A stretch of 64,000 nucleotides of DNA from Hsuehochloa calcarea (lineage: Eukaryota > Streptophyta > Magnoliopsida > Poales > Poaceae). This document shows, in pieces, positions 59,334 to 64,000 of the stretch. Made by a program: the position numbers and the translations under genes. The notes beneath the pieces were generated by a model that saw only the letters and a list, made by a program, of their open reading frames with translations, ran no database searches and was not told the origin of the DNA. The stretch is from positions 47,192,777-47,256,776 of the forward strand of contig CM070609.1 of NCBI GenBank assembly GCA_036346395.1, in the 5' to 3' direction. Each line of letters starts with the position of its first letter. Within the stretch, counting starts at the first letter, position 1.

Positions 59334-62300
59334 TGTTGGACCGAAACGGCGACTAGAGGGGGGGTGAATAGGAGCACGATCTCTTTTCCACAAAGATCGG
59401 ATTCAACACGATTTTCACTCCGATAGCTATGAGAGCTATGAAGATCAATATCCAAGCATAGCAGAAGTCTTGTATTGAATCCAATCTAAATCCCGGAGCA
59501 AAACAACCAAAATCAACCAAAACTCAATTTTCAAGTAATGGGCGGTCTGACCTCTATGTTAATGGCGGTCGGACCGGTCACCTTGGGCGGTCGACCTCCA
59601 GCCTGATGAACAGTGAAATCAGCTCGAAAAACGAAGTTGTAAATAGATGTAACTTTTGATCTACAACTCCAAACTCGATGAAACTTGGAATACACCTTAT
59701 CTAGGATATTAGGAACCTATTCCAATCAAATATCGTGAAGATCCTTGGTAAATTTCCGACCTTTTCCCGTTTGAGTGAAGGATGGTTCAAAACCGAGTTA
59801 AAATGAAAACTAGATCAAAAACCTTGCTCGTAGGTTAGAGATGATCAAGATGATCCTAGATGATATCCCACATGTCACAGCAAGCAAGATTAGGGGCAGA
59901 AACCGAAGGAAAACTTGAGAATCAAAGATGGCCCCAAAATCAAAAAATAGAGAGCAAGAACGCAAAGAGACTCATCTCAAGAAAATTTGCATAGATTGAT
60001 TTGTGATTGTTGCTGGTTTAGAGCCACTCTAACATGGAGGACAAAACTCAATACATGAGCACACAATCAATCTCCTCTTCAAGAATCCTAACCTCTCCAC
60101 TCCCTAATCTCCAAAACAAAACTAGGGTTTCAAAATAAGCAAAAGGATTGAGGAGGTGCATAGCACCCTCCCATATTTATAGTGGAGGCTAATCTTCTAG
60201 AAGAGTTTCCTATTGGGCACCCGTTAAGCCCACACACAAACGGGTTTAACTCACGCACGCATTTTAAAGCGCCGTCTTCATCTTCTATTGACCTAAACCG
60301 CTTCTCCTTGCGTCGTCTTGCGCCGCGATTTAGCCAAAAGTAATCAAGGCGGTATTTTAGTGATATTACCAAAATACCCCTTCTCGATCCTTCTTCAAAG
60401 ACCGAGTCCAATCTTTATGAAGCAGTTCCATGCTTCGCTACGTGTAGGTTGATCAACGGTTTTCATCATGTCGGCAAGTCTCTCCCATCCGGCTCGGACC
60501 GAAACCACCATGGCACTTGCACCGACCCCCGCGCCGCTTGATGCAACCCGTCACACCGAACTTCTCATTCGGTCATCCTTGTCCATTTTGCGCCACGCTC
60601 GAATCCAATGACTTTACCCGGCACCATTGATCGTTTTGAACCTCAGTTCTCAAACCTAGTCCCGATCATCCTCGCCGTTGACTGTCGTTGACCTCCAAGC
60701 AACCTGCACAATAATAGACCAAGAAATTGATTCCGGGAACAAGTTCTTCGCAATTTGACCCACGTTAGTCAAAACTTGCATCATGCAACACATATGCACT
60801 GAAACTCATGAACTTGACTCAACAAACAAACATCGCCGCTACGAGAGCCGACGATACAAGTGAAACCCGGTCAGACCGCCATTCAATGGCCGGCCCGACC
60901 GCCTCGGGTCGGTTCGACCGGTCGCTGGCCGTCGGGCGTCGTATGGGACTTAGCCAAATTTCAGCACTTGTAAGATCGAGGTGGCCGAATAGAGGGGGGT
61001 GAATAGGCGGTTTTAAAAATTATTTCGGGCAAAAACCAATATATAATGCGGAAGCTAATAACAAATTGGTTTTGCACAATTAAAACCTAAATCAACTAGG
61101 CTTCACTAAGTGCACCAACAATATGAACACAATACAAGAGAGCAATCGTAAAATGATATATAAGCAATTAAAGCATGTAATGTAAATTGCTCAAAGTAAA
61201 GCACAAGACAAATAAAGATGACACGATTATGTTTTACCGTGGTGTTCGGAGACTTACCGGTCTCCCCTAATCCACGTTGAGGTAAGCCCAACTACGTTGG
61301 ACCGGCTCCACTAATTAAGCCAACACCTCCAAGGTAAAGTCCAACCACTTGGACCGGTTCCAACACGAACTAACACCTCACTCCACTAAGGTTTGTTCTT
61401 CCTCCACTCCGGAGATGGCGAGCACCAAACCACTCATAACCACGCCGGACCTTCTCACAAGCTTCTTGAGAAGATCACTGGTCACGACGCCTCCACGCCG
61501 TCTAGGTGTCGGCAAACACCAAGAGTAACAAGACTCAACTTTCACTTGAACTAATCAAGTGTCAACGCTCAAGTGGATACACAATCCACTACCTAAGGCA
61601 ACACATGCACTTAGGGTTTTCTCTCAAATCTCACTAAGTGCAACACATGCACAAAAGAGGATGAGAGGCTTGTTCTTAGCTCAAGAGAGTGTCTAACAAC
61701 ACTAGAACACTTTACAATTGCAGCAACAACCATCTCCAACCTGCCAAGGTGAGTATTTATAGCCCACACACAAAAACTAACCATTGGGGGAAGATTCTCG
61801 TATCAGCAGTGTGGCCTCGATCGCCAACAAATGGCCGGTCGGACCGTCCATGCCCCCAACGGCTATAAAACTAGCCATTGGGCCTTCGGCCGATCGGACC
61901 GCCAACTAATGGCCGATCTGACCGCCGCCAAATCGGTCAGACCGCCAAGGCTGGCCGGTCCGACCGCCCAAGGCAAAATTGGCTAAGTCCCAAAATGGTG
62001 CTTCTCTGGAAAATACGTTCCGCACGAACCCCGGAACTTCCACACACCGGTAGTTCCGTTTTCACAATGGCGGAACTACCGCACAGAGAATCCAATTCAA
62101 AGAAAATCGATCGGACCGACAAAAGACAAATGATCGGACCGATATGCCACCGCCCGACCGGTGACCACCGCGTCTCGACCGCTGGACCACGAGCCAAACA
62201 CATTGGCTTCACATTAAATGGCAAAACACATTCGCCCATTTACGTGCAATTCCAATAAGGTTTCAAAAATGATATTCTCAATAGGTTGTAAAACACATTT

Positions 62301-63869
62301 GCCAACCTTTAGAATACTCATCACAAGGAATAAGGTACATAGACTTACACCATTTGCAAAACATATTTGCAAACTTAAGTCACATGCTACAAAGGTTACG
62401 CATGAGCCTCGGCTATTTGCAAAACACATTCGCAAATAAATAGCATCATGCCTAGATGAGCTAGAGCAAACACAGTGAGCTATCAACACATGACTAACTC
62501 AAACTACTAGTTAAGACCCCTCTTAATAGTACGACAACCTATACTAGCAATCCGGTCTTCCAACCAAACACCAAGACCGGTAAAAGACTAGGAACACATC
62601 CTTAGCCCTAGCTAGTCATACCTTTGCCTTGCATCTTCTTGAAGCTTGATGACGCACATCATCACTTCAAGTCCGGGTCATTAACTTGATAATCATCAAC
62701 ACATGATGATCCTTTGCTTGACCTCCATCAACACATGATGGGTCTTCTCTTGTCTTGACGATCAACTCATGATCATCCCTTCTTCTTGATAAGCATCAAC
62801 TCATGATGCATCCTTTACACCAAGCTCTTGACTTTAATGTCATTGACACATGATGACATCCAAAGTCTTCATCACCCTAGAACATAACCTATTCATCCAA
62901 CTCATGAAAAATGTTAGTTCCACAATGTGATTACCATTAGTTACCACAACAAACCATTATCACATAATGGTGGGACAAGATACTTCAATCTTTCCCTTAT
63001 TAGTAATTAATGATAACCACTTCAATTACACATAAATTGAATGTAGATAAATATAACACAACGTGATTATATACGAACTACACAAGTTACATATACTCAC
63101 GACATGAGTATGTAAGAACTACACAAGTTCTTATACTCAACCGGATATGTTTCAAAGTAAAGATCCCAAATATATGTGAAAAACAAAATATGGATCAATA
63201 CTAATGAAACCACAAAATATAGAATGAGCTCCCCCTAAATGTGTGCATACACAAATGTGTAATTAGATCATATGCACATATTCAAGTTAAACTTATGCTT
63301 GAGTTCATCCTATATTTTGGATCCGAGGAATGCAACATTAATATAAGAGTATAAGTCGAATGCTTACCTCGTTGAATTTCACATTTATATCCAAATGAGA
63401 CTACACACTAGATATAGCAATAGAATTATTAGTCTCACAATCAGATTTGTCATTAATCACCATAACACTCCATTAACTAATAATGACGGGTCTAGATCTT
63501 TCAGCACTTGAAATCCGAAACCTCTTTGAAAATTTCAAACGAATAGAACTTTTGACTGGAAGATCCAAAAATTATGAGACCAAGTGTACGAGAATCCCCT
63601 CTCTTGCCTACACCCTCTATTTTTGGCCCAGCACAAAACTCCAATTTTTGCATTGGCTGGTCCGACCGCCACCTATGGTCGATCGGACCGCCCCCAACTG
63701 GTCAGACCGCCAGGGGTGGCCGGTCTGACCGCCGCCCTGGCCGGTCAGACCGCCATTAACCTGACAGAACTAAACCTTTGCCGAAAACGCGTTATTCGAC
63801 AAACCTTTAAAGCCATTGCCAATTGTAACATCATCATAAGATCATGAGTATATCCCTATGATATCCACA
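59334..63869 (+). mobile_element. Large solo LTR, family A, copy 2 (about 2.0 kb net)
   Basis: It starts TGTTGGACCGAAACGG and ends GATATCCACA, with a perfect CATAG duplication at 59329-59333 and 63870-63874. It aligns throughout with 6748-10369. Net of the nested family C LTR it is about 1996 bp. CGGTCGGACCG-type palindromes cluster at 60865-60935 and 63660-63755. It has no coding region. Confidence 0.85.
60969..63503 (+). mobile_element. Large solo LTR, family C, copy 2 (2535 bp)
   Basis: It starts TGTAAGATCGAGGTGG and ends AGATCTTTCA, with a perfect GCACT duplication at 60964-60968 and 63504-63508. It is in the opposite orientation to its sister at 3475-6249 and 240 bp shorter, partly because it has four rather than six copies of the roughly 65-bp repeat (cores at 62221, 62288, 62356 and 62419). 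The CGGTCGGACCG and GGAACTACCG palindromes at 61830-62110 sit where the sister has CGGTAGTACCG. Confidence 0.87.
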
Positions 63870-64000
63870 CATAGTAAGTATCAAAAGAAATCAGCAGAAA
63901 GCATAGTAAATGAATCAAAAGATTCCAGCAGTATGCCTCATATATCCCACAGATAACTGTAACATCCTAATTTTATGATGTTTAAAAATTCTTTTGAGTA
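63870..64000. other. Right edge, unassigned
   Basis: A CATAG target duplication, then AT-rich sequence. TGTAACATCCTAATT at about 63959 could be the start of another repeat, but the window ends. Confidence 0.4.

Noticed and set aside
1..64000. A new defence, biosynthetic or regulatory gene system
   Set aside because: Apart from one host gene, every coding signal I could place belongs to known retrotransposon or hAT families. No unexplained conserved gene cluster was seen.

Overview
The window is nuclear DNA from a grass (Poaceae). The evidence is a multi-exon gene with GT-AG introns, plant-type Ty1/Copia and Ty3/Gypsy LTR retrotransposons with initiator-Met-tRNA primer-binding sites, plant hAT transposons with 8-bp target duplications, and a solo LTR with the TGTTGGAAATATGCCC start typical of grass Angela/RIRE1-type Copia elements. 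I saw no prokaryotic, organellar or CRISPR features. The species cannot be named from the sequence alone.

The only host gene I can support lies on the + strand. Its 11 exons run from an ATG at 12392 to a TGA at 55609. They splice into one uninterrupted frame of 455 codons, with about seven ankyrin repeats followed by a TPR-like C-terminal region. The gene spans 43.2 kb because introns 3, 4 and 6 each hold a nested retrotransposon complex; with one extra solo LTR in intron 3, these make up about 85% of the span. Without them the gene would be roughly 6 kb.

Layout. 1-2860: the end of a minus-strand Copia element, a scrap of a Myb/SANT-like coding sequence, and a truncated Copia element (LTR plus leader). 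About 2870-12140: a decayed hAT transposon just upstream of the gene, itself hit by two large solo LTRs (3475-6249 and 6748-10369), the second of which holds an Angela-like solo LTR (8253-9878). 12141-12391: the gene's short promoter and 5' leader. Intron 3: a minus-strand Ty3/Gypsy element (14029-24732) carrying a minus-strand Copia element with apparently identical LTRs (17981-23336), then a solo LTR (25088-25471). Intron 4: an old Copia element (26811-37877) carrying an 873-bp non-autonomous hAT element (28168-29040) and a Copia element with identical LTRs (31192-36355). Intron 6: a Copia element (39157-53948) carrying a transposase-bearing hAT element (40052-44116) and another Copia element (45341-50856). 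After the gene: a 149-bp hAT MITE (56845-56993), a Gypsy reverse-transcriptase scrap (about 58690-59176), and a large solo LTR (59334-63869) containing a second large solo LTR (60969-63503).

Target-site duplications at most element ends let the insertion order be read directly. I did not find a new defence or biosynthetic system. The points most worth a second look are the intact gene stretched over nested elements, the elements with identical LTRs but broken coding regions, the matched hAT pair, and the two large LTR families that share a 5' box and exchangeable palindromic repeats.
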